Shown: positions 25,439-34,419, numbered from the stretch's first letter. The stretch: DNA of 64,000 bases from Thiorhodococcus minor (GCF_010820565.1 NZ_JAAIJQ010000005.1:58558-122557); one strand, 5' to 3'. Made by a program: numbers and translations. The notes: generated from the sequence alone by a model not told the origin.

Positions 25439-26857
25439 CTAGAGCTCCTGGGAGGCGAAATCGGCCAGGCGCGAGCGCTCGCCGCGCATCAGCGTGATGT
25501 GTCCGCTGTGCGGCCAGTTCTTGAAGCGATCCACGACATAGGTCAGACCTGAGGTCGTCTCGGTCAGATAGGGTGTGTCGATCTGGCTGATGTTGCCGAG
25601 ACAGACGAACTTGGTCCCTGGCCCAGAGCGGGTGATGAGCGTTTTCATCTGCTTGGCGGTGAGGTTCTGCGCCTCGTCCAGGATGATGTACTTGTTGAGG
25701 AAGGTCCGCCCGCGCATGAAGTTCAGCGAGGAGATGCGGATACGGCTGCGCACCAGATCGTTGGTGGCAGCCCGGCCCCAGTCGCCGCCTTCCGGCTGGG
25801 TCAGGACCTCCAGGTTGTCCATGAGCGCGCCCATCCATGGGGTCATCTTCTCTTCTTCCGTTCCGGGCAGGAAGCCGATGTCCTCGCCCACGGGCACAGT
25901 GACCCTGGTCATGATGATCTCGCGGTAGAGATTGCGGTCTAGAACCTGCGCCAAGCCGGCCGCAAGGGCGAGCAGGGTCTTTCCGGTGCCCGCGGAGCCG
26001 AGCAGCGTGACGAAGTCCAGCTCGGGATTCATCAGCATGTTGAGCGCGAAGTTCTGCTCGCGGTTGCGCGCGTTGATGCCCCAGACATTGCGGCGCGTGT
26101 GGCGATAGTCGTCGATCAGCTCGATGACCGCCTCGGCCTCAGAGCGCTTGTCGCGTACCATGGCCTCGAAGGCGCCATCGTCGCCCAGGGCGATGCACTG
26201 AGCCGGATACCAGTCAGCGATGTCCGGTCCGGCGACGCGGTAGAAGGTTCGGCCCTCTTCCTTCCAGGCATCGACGGTCTTCTCATGGTGCTCCCAGAAG
26301 TCCTCGGGCAGCTCCTCGAGTCCGGTGTAGAGCAGCGCCGCATCATCCAGGACTTGGTCGTTGGAGTAGTCCTCGGCGGGAATCCCCAGCACGGCCGCCT
26401 TGATGCGCAGATTGATGTCCTTGGAGACGATGATGACCTGGCGGTCCTTGTGCGTCTCGCGCAGCGCCTGTGCGGTGCCCAGGATGTTGTTGTCGGCGAT
26501 GGTGCCTGGGAGGGATTCCGGCAGCTTGAGTGTCAGCAGCTCGGTTTGGAAGAAGAGGCGCCCGGTCGCCGGCGCGATGATGCCGCCGCCATTGGTCGAA
26601 GCCGGTCCGATCGGCAGCCCGGCATCGATCTCGTCCTTGTCCGCGTTGCTCATGAGCTGGTCGAGGAAGCGGCTGACCTGGCGGACATTGCGGGCCACTT
26701 CGGACATGCCCTTCTTCGCGCGGTCGAGCTCCTCGAGGACCACCATGGGCAGGAAGACGTCGTGCTCCTGGAAGCGGAAGAGGGCGCTGGGGTCGTGCAT
26801 GAGCACGTTGGTATCCAGGACGAAGAGGCAGGGCTTGTCGTTTTCGCGCTTGATCAT
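25439..26857 (-). CDS. PIN-PhoH family protein (PhoH2-type ribonuclease/ATPase)
   Basis: 472 residues. N-terminal PIN domain with its acidic residues (FVLDTNVLMHDP; VLEELDRAKKG; TIADNNILGTAQ; VIIVSKDINLR), a linker, and a C-terminal PhoH ATPase: Walker A GSAGTGKT at 287-294, Walker B YIILDEAQN, and LGNISQIDTPYL. PhoH2 proteins are ATP-dependent RNA-unwinding ribonucleases, sometimes acting as toxins with an upstream antitoxin. No small antitoxin gene precedes it here, so a housekeeping YlaK-like role is more likely. Confidence 0.92.
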   Translation of the reverse strand: MIKRENDKPCLFVLDTNVLMHDPSALFRFQEHDVFLPMVVLEELDRAKKGMSEVARNVRQVSRFLDQLMSNADKDEIDAGLPIGPASTNGGGIIAPATGRLFFQTELLTLKLPESLPGTIADNNILGTAQALRETHKDRQVIIVSKDINLRIKAAVLGIPAEDYSNDQVLDDAALLYTGLEELPEDFWEHHEKTVDAWKEEGRTFYRVAGPDIADWYPAQCIALGDDGAFEAMVRDKRSEAEAVIELIDDYRHTRRNVWGINARNREQNFALNMLMNPELDFVTLLGSAGTGKTLLALAAGLAQVLDRNLYREIIMTRVTVPVGEDIGFLPGTEEEKMTPWMGALMDNLEVLTQPEGGDWGRAATNDLVRSRIRISSLNFMRGRTFLNKYIILDEAQNLTAKQMKTLITRSGPGTKFVCLGNISQIDTPYLTETTSGLTYVVDRFKNWPHSGHITLMRGERSRLADFASQEL

Positions 26858-26950
26858 TGGGCTTTTGAGCGGACACCTTGGCGGGCGGGGTGAATGGACC
26901 AGGGCCGGGCGGCTGGCTCCAGGCCGGCCGCATCTGGCGGTGGACAGGAG

Positions 26951-27430
26951 CTAGCTGGCGCCGAGCGCTTGAGCGGCTGCCAAGACTTCCTCGACGTGGC
27001 CCTTGACCTTGACGCCGCGCCACTCCTTGCGCAAAACGCCGTCCGCGTCGATGAGGAAGGTGCTGCGCTCCACGCCTAGGCTCTCCTTGCCATACATCTT
27101 CTTGAGCTTGATGACGTCGAAGGCCTTGCAGAGCACCTCTTCCTTGTCCGAGAGCAGATCGAAGGGGAAGGACTGCTTGGCCTTGAAGTTCTCCTGTGCC
27201 TTGATGCCGTCGCGCGAGGCGCCGAGGATGACGGTGCCTGCCGCGGTGAAGGCATCCATGGCATCGCGGAAGTCCTGACCCTCCTGGGTGCAGCCCGGGG
27301 TGCTGGCCTTGGGGTAGAAGTAGAGCACGAGGGCCTTGCCGCGATAGTCCGAGAGCTTGACGGTCTTGTCGCCGGTGGCGGGGAGCTCGATGTCTGGAAG
27401 GGTCTCGCCGGTCTTCAGTGTCATGGTCAT
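26951..27430 (-). CDS. bcp: Thioredoxin-dependent peroxiredoxin, Bcp/PrxQ group
   Basis: 159 residues with the thioredoxin fold and the peroxidatic motif YFYPKASTPGCTQEG (Cys47). The resolving Cys that most Bcp proteins have five residues later is absent; the only other Cys is Cys101 in LCKAFD, so it is either a 1-Cys enzyme or uses an atypical resolving position. It reduces peroxides in the cytoplasm. GGAG sits just before ATG 27430; the in-frame ATG at 27424 is equally placed. It is same-strand after gcvR, as often seen in gammaproteobacteria. Confidence 0.92.
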   Translation of the reverse strand: MTMTLKTGETLPDIELPATGDKTVKLSDYRGKALVLYFYPKASTPGCTQEGQDFRDAMDAFTAAGTVILGASRDGIKAQENFKAKQSFPFDLLSDKEEVLCKAFDVIKLKKMYGKESLGVERSTFLIDADGVLRKEWRGVKVKGHVEEVLAAAQALGAS

Positions 27431-27509
27431 GGTCTCCGATCGCGTCGACGGTGGGGCGGCGATTCAGGGCTCGCCGAATCGCTGTCCAATGTGGGGATGA
27501 CCAGGGCTT

Positions 27510-27541
27510 GTACAAAAAAGACCGGCATGCCTGCCCGGCTC
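27510..27541 (-). terminator. Probable terminator after gcvR
   Basis: On the minus strand GCCGG...CCGGT forms a short GC stem around GCAGGCATG, followed by CTTTTTTG. It lies 11 bp after the gcvR stop. The stem is short, so confidence is moderate. The tail TTTTTTGTACAAGC is identical to that of the terminator at 42.1 kb. Confidence 0.5.
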
Positions 27542-27551
27542 CGCGGATCGC

Positions 27552-28091
27552 TCAGCTCTTCAGGGGCTCCAGGACGGCATCCAGGTTCAGGCCGTCGCAG
27601 TAGTCCATGAACTCTTCGCGCAAGGCCGCGATATGCAGGTCGGCCGGGATGCCGATCGTCATGTGCACCGAGAACATCGGGGTGCCGGTATGGGCCGCGG
27701 CATAGGTGCTGGTGGCCATGTCCTCGATGTTGATGTTGCGCTCGGCGAAGAACCCGGCGAGGTTGTTGACGATGCCAGGGTGGTCCATCGAGACCACGTC
27801 GATGGCGTAGGGCAGGAGGTTGCCCTGAGAGGTCCGTTGGCCGGTGCGCTTGGAGATGATGGTCATGCCGAGCTGGCGCTCGAGCTCGGGGAGCACGTTC
27901 TCGATCTTGGCCAGGGTGTTCCACTTGCCCTCGACGAGCAGCATCGCGGCGAACTCTCCTCCCAGGACGGTCATGCGACTGTCCTCGATGTTGCAATCGT
28001 GCTCCAGCACGGCCTTGGAGAGCTGATTGACGATGCCCGGATGATCTTCACCCAGCGCGGAGATCACGAGATAGGTCTTCTGCCTGGTCAT
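27552..28091 (-). CDS. gcvR: Glycine cleavage system regulatory protein GcvR (two ACT domains)
   Basis: 179 residues made of two tandem ACT domains: YLVISALGEDHPGIVNQLSK at the start and AIDVVSMDHPGIVNNLAGFF at about 95. This is the GcvR architecture, a glycine-responsive protein that modulates the GcvA activator by contact. The neighbouring bcp gene downstream is the same order found in E. coli and relatives, supporting the name. No gcv genes are in the window. Confidence 0.88.
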   Translation of the reverse strand: MTRQKTYLVISALGEDHPGIVNQLSKAVLEHDCNIEDSRMTVLGGEFAAMLLVEGKWNTLAKIENVLPELERQLGMTIISKRTGQRTSQGNLLPYAIDVVSMDHPGIVNNLAGFFAERNINIEDMATSTYAAAHTGTPMFSVHMTIGIPADLHIAALREEFMDYCDGLNLDAVLEPLKS

Positions 28092-28202
28092 GTCCTTGCC
28101 GATGGTCGGAGGTATAAGGGTCTGAGTCTGTTGGCCACCGAGTGTAGCACGGAGATACCCGCGGCCATATTGGGCCGGTGCCGGCCTAGGTGGCGGGGCG
28201 CT

Positions 28203-28763
28203 TCAGTCTTGGCGAGTCCCCTGAGCGGGCTCCGGCGCCTGCAGTGGATACCAGGTTTCATCGCGTTTCGGCGGCAGCAGGTCGCGGCGCATCTGCTTCA
28301 GCGCCTCGATGGTCTGCTTGCCCCCGCCGGCCGAGAAGGGATCTTCCTGCTCGAGCGCGTCGCCGAGCTCGGCATCGATCTGGTCGGGGTCCTCGCCCGC
28401 CTCCATGCGGCGAATGGCCTCCGACATGGCGTCCCCCATCTTGAGGCCGCTGGCTTGGAAGAGCTTGCGCATGGCCAATGCGGCCTGCTTGGGGTCTTCG
28501 TCGTCGAGGTGCTCGAGCTCGCCCGCCATGGAGGCCATGGCGCTCATCAGCTTTTCCTCGTCCATGCCGGGTGGCAGGTCGTCGTCGCCCGCTGCGTCGT
28601 CGCCGTCCGCCCGGCCGGAGCTGATCGCGAAGAGGCTCGCCTGGCGATCCAGCTCGGGTCTGCCGCAGCTTGGGCACATGGGGCGGGTTTGGGTGTCGAC
28701 GCGGCGCGAGAAGAAGTTGTAGATGGTGTGGCAGTCGGGGCAGTAGAACTCGTAGACAGGCAT
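28203..28763 (-). CDS. FmdB-family zinc-ribbon protein
   Basis: 186 residues. The N-terminal 45 residues are an FmdB zinc ribbon, MPVYEFYCPDCHTIYNFF ... MCPSCGRPEL, with two CxxC pairs. The rest is long, acidic and helical (about 55-160, rich in Asp/Glu/Met), unlike the short FmdB proteins. FmdB was named as a putative regulator, but no DNA-binding role is evident. Monocistronic. Confidence 0.82.
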   Translation of the reverse strand: MPVYEFYCPDCHTIYNFFSRRVDTQTRPMCPSCGRPELDRQASLFAISSGRADGDDAAGDDDLPPGMDEEKLMSAMASMAGELEHLDDEDPKQAALAMRKLFQASGLKMGDAMSEAIRRMEAGEDPDQIDAELGDALEQEDPFSAGGGKQTIEALKQMRRDLLPPKRDETWYPLQAPEPAQGTRQD

Positions 28764-28860
28764 CTTGCGGACCTCCAGTCGGTGATGCGCGAATTCTATC
28801 CAGGGACGCGCGCGACGGGGAGCCGTGGCGTCGCGCAGCGCGGGCGCAAAGCGCCAGGGC

Positions 28861-29535
28861 TCACAGCTCGCCCCACATCCTCAGCAGGTTGGCGTAGGAG
28901 CGGTCGACCTGGCCCGTGGTCTCGGCGCCTGGAGACTCCCTCAGCAGCTGCTCGCGTGCCAGCCCGAGCTCGTAGAGCAGCTCGCGGCGCGCGGCGTCGC
29001 GGACGTAGCTCTGGATCCAGGCAAGCGCGACCAGGCGCTCGCCCGAACGAACCTCGGCGACCTGATGCAGGCTGGACGACGGGTAGACGACCGCGTGTCC
29101 GGCGGGCAGCTTGACGCTTCTGTCCCCAAAGCTCGTGCGAATGACCAGATCGCCGCCGTCGTAGGTATCCGGGGCGTTGAGGAAGACCGTCATGGAGACA
29201 TCCGTGCGGAAGCGCGGGCCGCCCGCGCCCATGATGGGGTCGTCGACATGATCGCCATAGGCCATGCCGGGCGTATAGCGGGCGAAGATGGGGTCGGACA
29301 CCCGGTGCGGGAGCACGCCGAGTCGGAAGGTGTCGTTGTGCCCGAGGCTTGCCATGAGGATGCGGATCAGCCGCTGCATGCGCTCGGCGTCCGGTCGGAG
29401 CTCTTCGTTGTGCTTGACGCGGGCGGCCGCGAAGCCGGCCGTGGCCTTGCCGTCGACGAAAGGCGCCTCGGCGAGGGTTTGGCGAATCTTCTCGAGCTGG
29501 GCGGCATTCAGGAGGTCTGGAATGGTGAGCAGCAT
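28861..29535 (-). CDS. PKHD-type 2-oxoglutarate/Fe(II) dioxygenase (PiuC/YbiX family)
   Basis: 224 residues, the normal length of YbiX/PiuC. The double-stranded beta-helix iron site is complete: His96 and Asp98 in YGDHVDDP, His157 in SSSLHQVAEV and the 2-oxoglutarate-binding Arg167 in RSGERLVALAW. Such oxygenases are usually iron-regulated and sit beside TonB receptors; none is nearby. The start is ATG 29535, where similarity to the family begins (MLLTIPDLLNAAQL); the frame is open further upstream without conservation. Confidence 0.92.
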   Translation of the reverse strand: MLLTIPDLLNAAQLEKIRQTLAEAPFVDGKATAGFAAARVKHNEELRPDAERMQRLIRILMASLGHNDTFRLGVLPHRVSDPIFARYTPGMAYGDHVDDPIMGAGGPRFRTDVSMTVFLNAPDTYDGGDLVIRTSFGDRSVKLPAGHAVVYPSSSLHQVAEVRSGERLVALAWIQSYVRDAARRELLYELGLAREQLLRESPGAETTGQVDRSYANLLRMWGEL

Positions 29536-29879
29536 GGCGTGTGTCTCTCGCGTTAGGCGATTGCCGGAATTTCGTCTACCAGCTGGTGCCGGATCGGGGC
29601 TCGCCTTCAAGGAGCGTCGGCAGGAGCATCGCTGGGCTATCTGGCTGGTGGGGCGACACAGAAGGCGGGCGTCAAGACAAGCCAGATGGTATGAGAACTG
29701 ACAGAAATCGCCTTGGGCGGGGATGACATCGGGCGCGGCGGTCGCTCTCCGCTTTATCCAGGAGTCGCTGCAGAGACGCGGTCCGCGAGCTGGATCCAGC
29801 CTGGAGTGTCTTGCCGTACCATAGGAGAATCGGAATCTACTGATAGATGTCAAGACAGCACAGGATTTGGAGGCACCAC

Positions 29880-30458
29880 ATGATCCTCAACGCGATCATC
29901 GACGAACAAGTCTACGAGCTCAATGTGCCGGACGCGCTGGTCGCCCGGGCGGGCGAGTACTTCGATCAGCTCGACCGGGACATGGATGCCGGCTGGCAGA
30001 TGAGTCGCGAGTGGGTCGATGCGCCGGATCGCATGCAGCGCTGCCAGATCGTCGCGGACAAGCTGCTGACCGCGCTCGAGACCGAGAACGAAAAGCTCGG
30101 GCTGCTCATGGCCGGGTACATCCTGGCGCGCCTGCCTGGTGTCGAATCGGTCGAGCTGGATACCCAGGGCGAAATTCAGAACAACGGCTTCACCATCGCC
30201 GAGTCTCGCCCGAGTCCTGCGCCGGCGGCTGGAGATGGCGCCAGGGGCATGGGTAAGCTCGAGGCCATGGAGCAGGCCGGGCAGGACGTGAGCCAGGTCT
30301 TCCGGGTCGGACGCGGATACCGCTTCTCGGTCTTGGATCCGGCCACGGGTGCTTGGCAGGATTCGCCGACGCTCGCGAGCGAGCAAGAGGCGTCGCGCTT
30401 GCGCCAGCAGGCCTTCAAGGCCCGCTACGAGGAGCTGATCGGGAAAGACGCGAGCTGA
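29880..30458 (+). CDS. Conserved hypothetical protein
   Basis: 192 residues. An N-terminal domain (1-90) reads MILNAIIDEQVYELNVPDAL ... EYFDQLDRDMDAGWQMSREW and is mostly helical; a Pro/Ala linker follows, then a small C-terminal domain beginning VFRVGRGYRFSVLDP. No signal peptide or membrane helix. GGAGG lies 6 bases before ATG 29880. The family is not one I can name. A strong hairpin follows the gene. Confidence 0.75.
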   Translation: MILNAIIDEQVYELNVPDALVARAGEYFDQLDRDMDAGWQMSREWVDAPDRMQRCQIVADKLLTALETENEKLGLLMAGYILARLPGVESVELDTQGEIQNNGFTIAESRPSPAPAAGDGARGMGKLEAMEQAGQDVSQVFRVGRGYRFSVLDPATGAWQDSPTLASEQEASRLRQQAFKARYEELIGKDAS

Positions 30459-30501
30459 GGCCGAGGCCGGCAGATCGCTGGTGCGCGCACCCTGCTCTGG
30501 G

Positions 30502-30528
30502 CCACAGGGGCGCACTGCGCCCCTGTGG
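30502..30528. terminator. Perfect 11-bp hairpin between convergent genes
   Basis: CCACAGGGGCG (30502-30512), loop CACTG, then CGCCCCTGTGG (30518-30528). It lies 43 bp after one gene and 6 bp after the convergent one. There is no T-run, so it could be a bidirectional transcription barrier or RNA 3' end protector rather than a classical terminator. Confidence 0.6.
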
Positions 30529-30534
30529 GGTGAA

Positions 30535-30747
30535 TCAGCTGTCGGCGTCTTTGTTGGTGTTGATCTTGAGTGGGAAGTACGCGGGGCAGACGCCCAGTAC
30601 GGCCGTTGCGAGGACGATGAGGCCGACGACTGTCAGCACGACTTTCATGGTGACGGATGACACCATGAGGCCGGCGAGGATGAGCACGCCTGCGGCGGCC
30701 AAGCGGATGTTCTTGTCCATCGGGCCGACATTCTTTGCCAGGGCCAT
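30535..30747 (-). CDS. DUF2892 (YgaP-type) small inner-membrane protein
   Basis: 70 residues. The start KNVGPMDKNIRLAAAGVLIL and two hydrophobic helices, the second ending in LGVCPAYFPLKINT, are characteristic of DUF2892, the transmembrane domain also fused to rhodanese in YgaP. The conserved GVCPAY Cys is present. Role unknown; in YgaP the domain accompanies sulfur transfer. AGGAG lies about 10 bases before ATG 30747. Confidence 0.85.
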   Translation of the reverse strand: MALAKNVGPMDKNIRLAAAGVLILAGLMVSSVTMKVVLTVVGLIVLATAVLGVCPAYFPLKINTNKDADS

Positions 30748-30954
30748 GGCTTTCGCTCCTGTGGTTGAGAAACTGAGAATTCCGGGCGCGGGAGGCTCGT
30801 CGCGCGCCTCGGAGGCCGGCGGCGAGGTCTCGTAGAGACCCCTGCCGTCAATCGCCCGCGCATTATAACTGGCGCCAGCCGTCACGGTGATTGCGATATG
30901 TTGTCGGCCGCCCGCGCCGCGCTTGCGGTCGGCGCAGACTCAATGGGAGCAGAG

Positions 30955-31467
30955 ATGATTTCGAGCAAGGTTTGGCCGAAGACGACGTCCGCGCTGGCGA
31001 CGGCCTGCGGCATGGCTTGGATCCTGGCAGGCTGCTCTGGCACCGCCGAGGATGTCCGCATCAGGCTGTGCAAGGATCTGGTGATAGCCCAGCTACCAGG
31101 AGCTGCCAGGCCCGCGTGGGCCGAGGCGGATGTCGAAATGCGGCGCTCGGAAGAGCTGGTCGTGCTTCTGAGCTTCGATGCGCGGGGCGCTGGAGGGAAG
31201 GCCGAGCCGATGCGGGCGACCTGTCACTATCGGCATGACGCCGTCGACGATACGGCGCTCACCCTCGCCAATCCCGCGGCAGCCTATTCCACCTCGCCAT
31301 ACCGCATGACCCTGAATGGCGAGTCGATCGGCAACCCGCGTCTCGCCCGAGCGATCAAGCAGGCGATGACCAAGCAGGGGCGTGAGCTGCTCGAGAAGGC
31401 GCAGAAGGGAATCGATGACGCGGCGCGCGCGATCGAGGGCTCGTTCGGGGGCGGGGAAGGGCGTTGA
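30955..31467 (+). CDS. Hypothetical lipoprotein
   Basis: 170 residues from ATG 30955 (GGGAG 6-7 bases upstream). The signal peptide ends in a lipobox, ILAGC, so the mature protein is acylated and membrane-tethered. The rest contains two further Cys (LCKDL, TCHYR) that may pair, and an Ala/Lys-rich helical tail. The family is not recognised. Earlier in-frame starts to 30898 would add residues before the signal peptide and are unlikely. Confidence 0.7.
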   Translation: MISSKVWPKTTSALATACGMAWILAGCSGTAEDVRIRLCKDLVIAQLPGAARPAWAEADVEMRRSEELVVLLSFDARGAGGKAEPMRATCHYRHDAVDDTALTLANPAAAYSTSPYRMTLNGESIGNPRLARAIKQAMTKQGRELLEKAQKGIDDAARAIEGSFGGGEGR

Positions 31468-31560
31468 GGCAAGGGCGCGCGCTCGCCCCTGTGAAGCAGC
31501 AGAGGCGGCATGGCGCGCGCCTGCTGCTCGGCGGGCGGGACTAGGCGCCGGGGCGGCCCT

Positions 31561-32046
31561 TCAATAGAGCGCGTGGGACCGGCTGACGTACTTGGTCAGC
31601 TCGACGTGCTGTGCGTTCATCCGCCTCAGGATGTCTTGTCCCACCTCCACGATGTTCTGCATGACGCGATAGACCAGCCAGGGGTGATCGGGCAGTAGCT
31701 GCTCGAATGCGTCGCGCTGGAAGCTACAGACCTGGGTACGTCCGAGCGACCTCAGGGTCGCGGTATGCGGCTGGCCGCTGATGAAGCCCATCTCGCCGGC
31801 GAGATCTCCCGTCCTCAGCACGTGAATGGTGGTGTAGTCGCCCTTGCCGAGATCGCGAGTGACGGCGATGGCGCCTTCGGTGATGACGTGAAGACTGTTG
31901 TCGACGTTGCCTTCGTGGATGAGCGCCTCCTGGTCCGCGAGGCGTTGGCAGCAGGCGATGCCCGCCAGTGCCCGCACCTCCTCGTCGCTCAGGCTGGAAG
32001 TCAGGCTAGAGCGGCGCAGCGAGTCGAAGTCTTGCTCGAGGCCCAT
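31561..32046 (-). CDS. Cyclic-nucleotide-binding domain protein without DNA-binding domain
   Basis: 161 residues, a single cNMP-binding beta-barrel (about 20-140) with the phosphate-cassette-like segment [20 protein letters not shown] and the preceding [18 protein letters not shown]. There is no helix-turn-helix afterwards, only a helical end, so it is not a CRP-type transcription factor. It may act by protein contacts. It is transcribed away from the rpsF cluster. Confidence 0.85.
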   Translation of the reverse strand: MGLEQDFDSLRRSSLTSSLSDEEVRALAGIACCQRLADQEALIHEGNVDNSLHVITEGAIAVTRDLGKGDYTTIHVLRTGDLAGEMGFISGQPHTATLRSLGRTQVCSFQRDAFEQLLPDHPWLVYRVMQNIVEVGQDILRRMNAQHVELTKYVSRSHALY

Positions 32047-32151
32047 GCAAAGTTCCTCCTAATATTCGAACTTGGTGATGTGCCTATTGAGTTTGATCCA
32101 GAGGCGTTCCCAGGGCAAGCGCGGCTGGCGTCCTCGGCTCGATTTAGGGTT

Positions 32152-32180
32152 TTGCATTGCGGCAGCCTCTTCGTCATAAT
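32152..32180 (+). promoter_or_regulatory. Sigma-70 promoter of the rpsF operon
   Basis: TTGCAT (32152-32157), 17-base spacer, CATAAT (32175-32180). Start of transcription would fall near 32187, giving a leader of about 70 bases that includes the S6:S18-like hairpin. Confidence 0.65.
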
Positions 32181-32204
32181 GGCCGATTGCCCCGGTTGCT
32201 TGGG

Positions 32205-32245
32205 GTACTCCTTGCCTCACCGTTACCTGCGGGAGGCTGTCAATC
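32205..32245 (+). promoter_or_regulatory. Candidate S6:S18 leader RNA of rpsF
   Basis: Just upstream of the rpsF ribosome site, GCCTC (32214-32218) pairs with GAGGC (32233-32237) and is followed by an ACCG bulge and TTACCTGCGG. The CACCG next to a stem recalls the S6:S18 binding site on 16S rRNA, mimicked in rpsF leaders of many bacteria for autoregulation. The identification is from this local pattern only. Confidence 0.5.
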
Positions 32246-32259
32246 CGAAAGGAGCAGCA

Positions 32260-32655
32260 ATGCGACACTACGAAGTAGTTTTTCTGGTGCATCCGAGCCA
32301 GAGTGAGCAGGTTCCCGGGATGGTCGAGCGCTATCAGGGCAATCTCGAGAAGCGCGGCGGCGTCATCCATCGTATCGAGGACTGGGGCCGTCGTCCGTTG
32401 GCCTATCCCATCAATAAGGTGCACAAGGCGCACTATGTGCTCATGAACGTCGAGTGCGATCGCGAGGCGATCGACGAGCTCGAGAGCGCCTTTCGCTTCA
32501 ATGACGCCGTCATGCGCAACCTCATCATCCATCGTAAGGATGCGGTCACCGAGGCTTCGCCATTGGCGAAGAGCGGCGATGAGCGCGAGCGCTCCGAAGG
32601 TGGGGATGGCGACTCGGGCGACGGTGGCGATTCCAACGCCAAGAACGACGACTGA
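32260..32655 (+). CDS. rpsF: 30S ribosomal protein S6
   Basis: 131 residues beginning [20 protein letters not shown], the typical S6 start, with [19 protein letters not shown] and HYVLMNV in the core. The C-terminus is an acidic Asp/Gly/Ser-rich tail of about 25 residues, a feature seen in gammaproteobacterial S6, which is modified by glutamylation in E. coli. AAAGGAG lies 6 bases before ATG 32260. First gene of the rpsF-rpsR-(membrane protein)-rplI-dnaB cluster; it binds S18 in the platform of the 30S subunit. Confidence 0.97.
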   Translation: MRHYEVVFLVHPSQSEQVPGMVERYQGNLEKRGGVIHRIEDWGRRPLAYPINKVHKAHYVLMNVECDREAIDELESAFRFNDAVMRNLIIHRKDAVTEASPLAKSGDERERSEGGDGDSGDGGDSNAKNDD

Positions 32656-32704
32656 CGCAGCGCCCATCGGGCCATAACCTGAAGCTCTAGCCACGGAGAG
32701 AACC

Positions 32705-32929
32705 ATGTCCCGCTTTTTTCGCCGCAAGCGTTACTGCCGCTTCACCGCAGAAGGCATCACCGAGATCGATTACAAGGATCTCAACCTGCTGAAGGCCTAC
32801 ATCAGCGACTCGGGCAAGATCGTGCCAAGCCGCATCACTGGGACCTCGGCGAAGTATCAGCGCCAGCTCGCGCAGGCCGTCAAGCGCGCCCGCTATCTGG
32901 CGCTCCTGCCCTACACCGACGGTCACTGA
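32705..32929 (+). CDS. rpsR: 30S ribosomal protein S18
   Basis: 74 residues, full length: [14 protein letters not shown] ... [20 protein letters not shown] ... [20 protein letters not shown], then [10 protein letters not shown]. This is the standard S18 pattern. It lies 49 bp after rpsF, as in other gammaproteobacteria lacking priB, and partners with S6. CGGAGAG precedes the ATG. Confidence 0.98.
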   Translation: MSRFFRRKRYCRFTAEGITEIDYKDLNLLKAYISDSGKIVPSRITGTSAKYQRQLAQAVKRARYLALLPYTDGH

Positions 32930-33003
32930 GGTACGGCTGCCGCCGCGCTGGTCCGGGCTCGAATGCGTCGAGCGGATTCAGCTCTCGGCCGCGCGCCGCC
33001 GAC

Positions 33004-33915
33004 ATGAGGTCGATTGCCAGCTTCATCATGCGGGGCTACTCGCAGGCGACACTGGTCGTGACTGCGAGTGCCATGCTGTCGCTCCTGCTTCCGCTCCTCG
33101 GGCTCATCAGCTCGGGGGCGGTCGGGCTGGTGACCTTGCGCAATGGCCCCCGCGAAGGGGCCGTGCTGGTCGCGCTCGCCACGGTGGCGACGGCCATCAT
33201 CTCGACGCTCGCTCTCGGCTCGCCCTTGGCTGCCGTCGGCGTCCTGGCGGTCCTGTGGATTCCGATCTGGGGGCTGGCGGCCATCCTGCGCGCCACGCGG
33301 GCCCTGGGGCTCACGGTAAGGCTCGCTGGTCTAGGCGGCTTGGTGATCGTGGTGGTCGTGAACCTGCTGGCTGGGGACCCCGAGGTCTACTGGCAGCAGC
33401 TCATGGAGCCCTTGCGCGAGTCCCTCGTCAAGGACGGCCTGATCGAGTCCGACGCAAGCCTCGCCGTGTTCGCCGGGTTCGCGAAGTGGATGACCGGGGC
33501 CTTTGCTGCGGCGCTGGTGCTGCAGTACCTATTGAGTCTGTTCATCGCCCGTTGGTGGCAGGCGCAGCTCTACAACCCAGGCGGCTTCGGCCAAGAATTC
33601 CGCGGCCTGTCCGTTGGCCGAGCGGCGGCCGTGCTCTTCCTGGTGCTGCTGGTCTGGGCTGTCCTCGCGCAGGGCGCGGGGGTGGCGGCCGACTTCATTC
33701 CGGTGCTTGGCGTGCTGCTCCTGCTGCAGGGGCTTGCCTTTGCCCATTGGCTCGCCAATCACCGCGGCTTGCAGCAGGGCTGGCTCGTCGGACTCTATGT
33801 GCTCTTGGTCTTCTTCATGCCCCAGGTGAGCTTGCTGCTGGCCAGTGTTGGCTTGGTCGATGTCTGGGTGGACATCCGCGGCCGCGTCGCTCAGCGCGAT
33901 CGGAGCGGGCGCTGA
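33004..33915 (+). CDS. DUF2232-like polytopic membrane protein between rpsR and rplI
   Basis: 303 residues with about eight hydrophobic helices and no charged catalytic motif. Its position between rpsR and rplI and the pattern (N-terminal four-helix half, loop ARWWQAQLYNPGGFGQEFRG, C-terminal half) match the DUF2232 (YybS-like) proteins found at this locus in many gammaproteobacteria. Function unknown; it may be an S-component-like transporter part. Confidence 0.82.
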   Translation: MRSIASFIMRGYSQATLVVTASAMLSLLLPLLGLISSGAVGLVTLRNGPREGAVLVALATVATAIISTLALGSPLAAVGVLAVLWIPIWGLAAILRATRALGLTVRLAGLGGLVIVVVVNLLAGDPEVYWQQLMEPLRESLVKDGLIESDASLAVFAGFAKWMTGAFAAALVLQYLLSLFIARWWQAQLYNPGGFGQEFRGLSVGRAAAVLFLVLLVWAVLAQGAGVAADFIPVLGVLLLLQGLAFAHWLANHRGLQQGWLVGLYVLLVFFMPQVSLLLASVGLVDVWVDIRGRVAQRDRSGR

Positions 33916-33960
33916 GCGCTTGTGGCGGCAACCAGATAAACTCTTGAGAGGAATGCGAAA

Positions 33961-34410
33961 GTGGAAGTAATCCTGCTGAAAAACGTGACCAACCTGGGAG
34001 TGCTCGGGGATAAGGTCAAGGTCCGCGCCGGCTACGGCCGCAACTATCTGCTGCCTGGCGGTTACGCGGTCGCCGCGACGGCGGAGAACGTCAAGGCCTT
34101 CGAAGAGCGTCGCGCGGAGCTTGAGAAGGCCGCGGCCGAGCTGCTCGCGGCGGCCGAGGATCGTCGCGCCAAGCTCGAGGGCGTCAGCCTGACGATCGCG
34201 CGCAAGGCGGGTGACGAGGGACGGCTGTTCGGCTCGGTCGGCACTGGCGACATCGCTGAGGTCGCGGTCGATGCCGGCTATGAGCTGGACAAGTCCGAGG
34301 TGCGTCTGCCGCAGGGGCCGTTCCGGGCCGTCGGCGAGTATGAAGTGACCCTTCATCTGCACCCAGAGGTGGATGTCCAGATCAAGGTGGACGTGGTCCC
34401 CGGCGACTGA
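33961..34410 (+). CDS. rplI: 50S ribosomal protein L9
   Basis: 149 residues from GTG 33961 (GAGAGGAA upstream). N-terminal L9 signature [20 protein letters not shown], then [18 protein letters not shown], a long connecting helix (about 40-75) and the C-terminal domain ending [16 protein letters not shown]. Complete and typical. A strong hairpin follows the stop. Confidence 0.98.
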   Translation: MEVILLKNVTNLGVLGDKVKVRAGYGRNYLLPGGYAVAATAENVKAFEERRAELEKAAAELLAAAEDRRAKLEGVSLTIARKAGDEGRLFGSVGTGDIAEVAVDAGYELDKSEVRLPQGPFRAVGEYEVTLHLHPEVDVQIKVDVVPGD

Positions 34411-34419
34411 GATCCCTCC

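Noticed and set aside
25439..26857. PhoH2 toxin-antitoxin pair
   Set aside because: No small antitoxin gene precedes the PIN-PhoH gene; the upstream 90 bp hold nothing credible.
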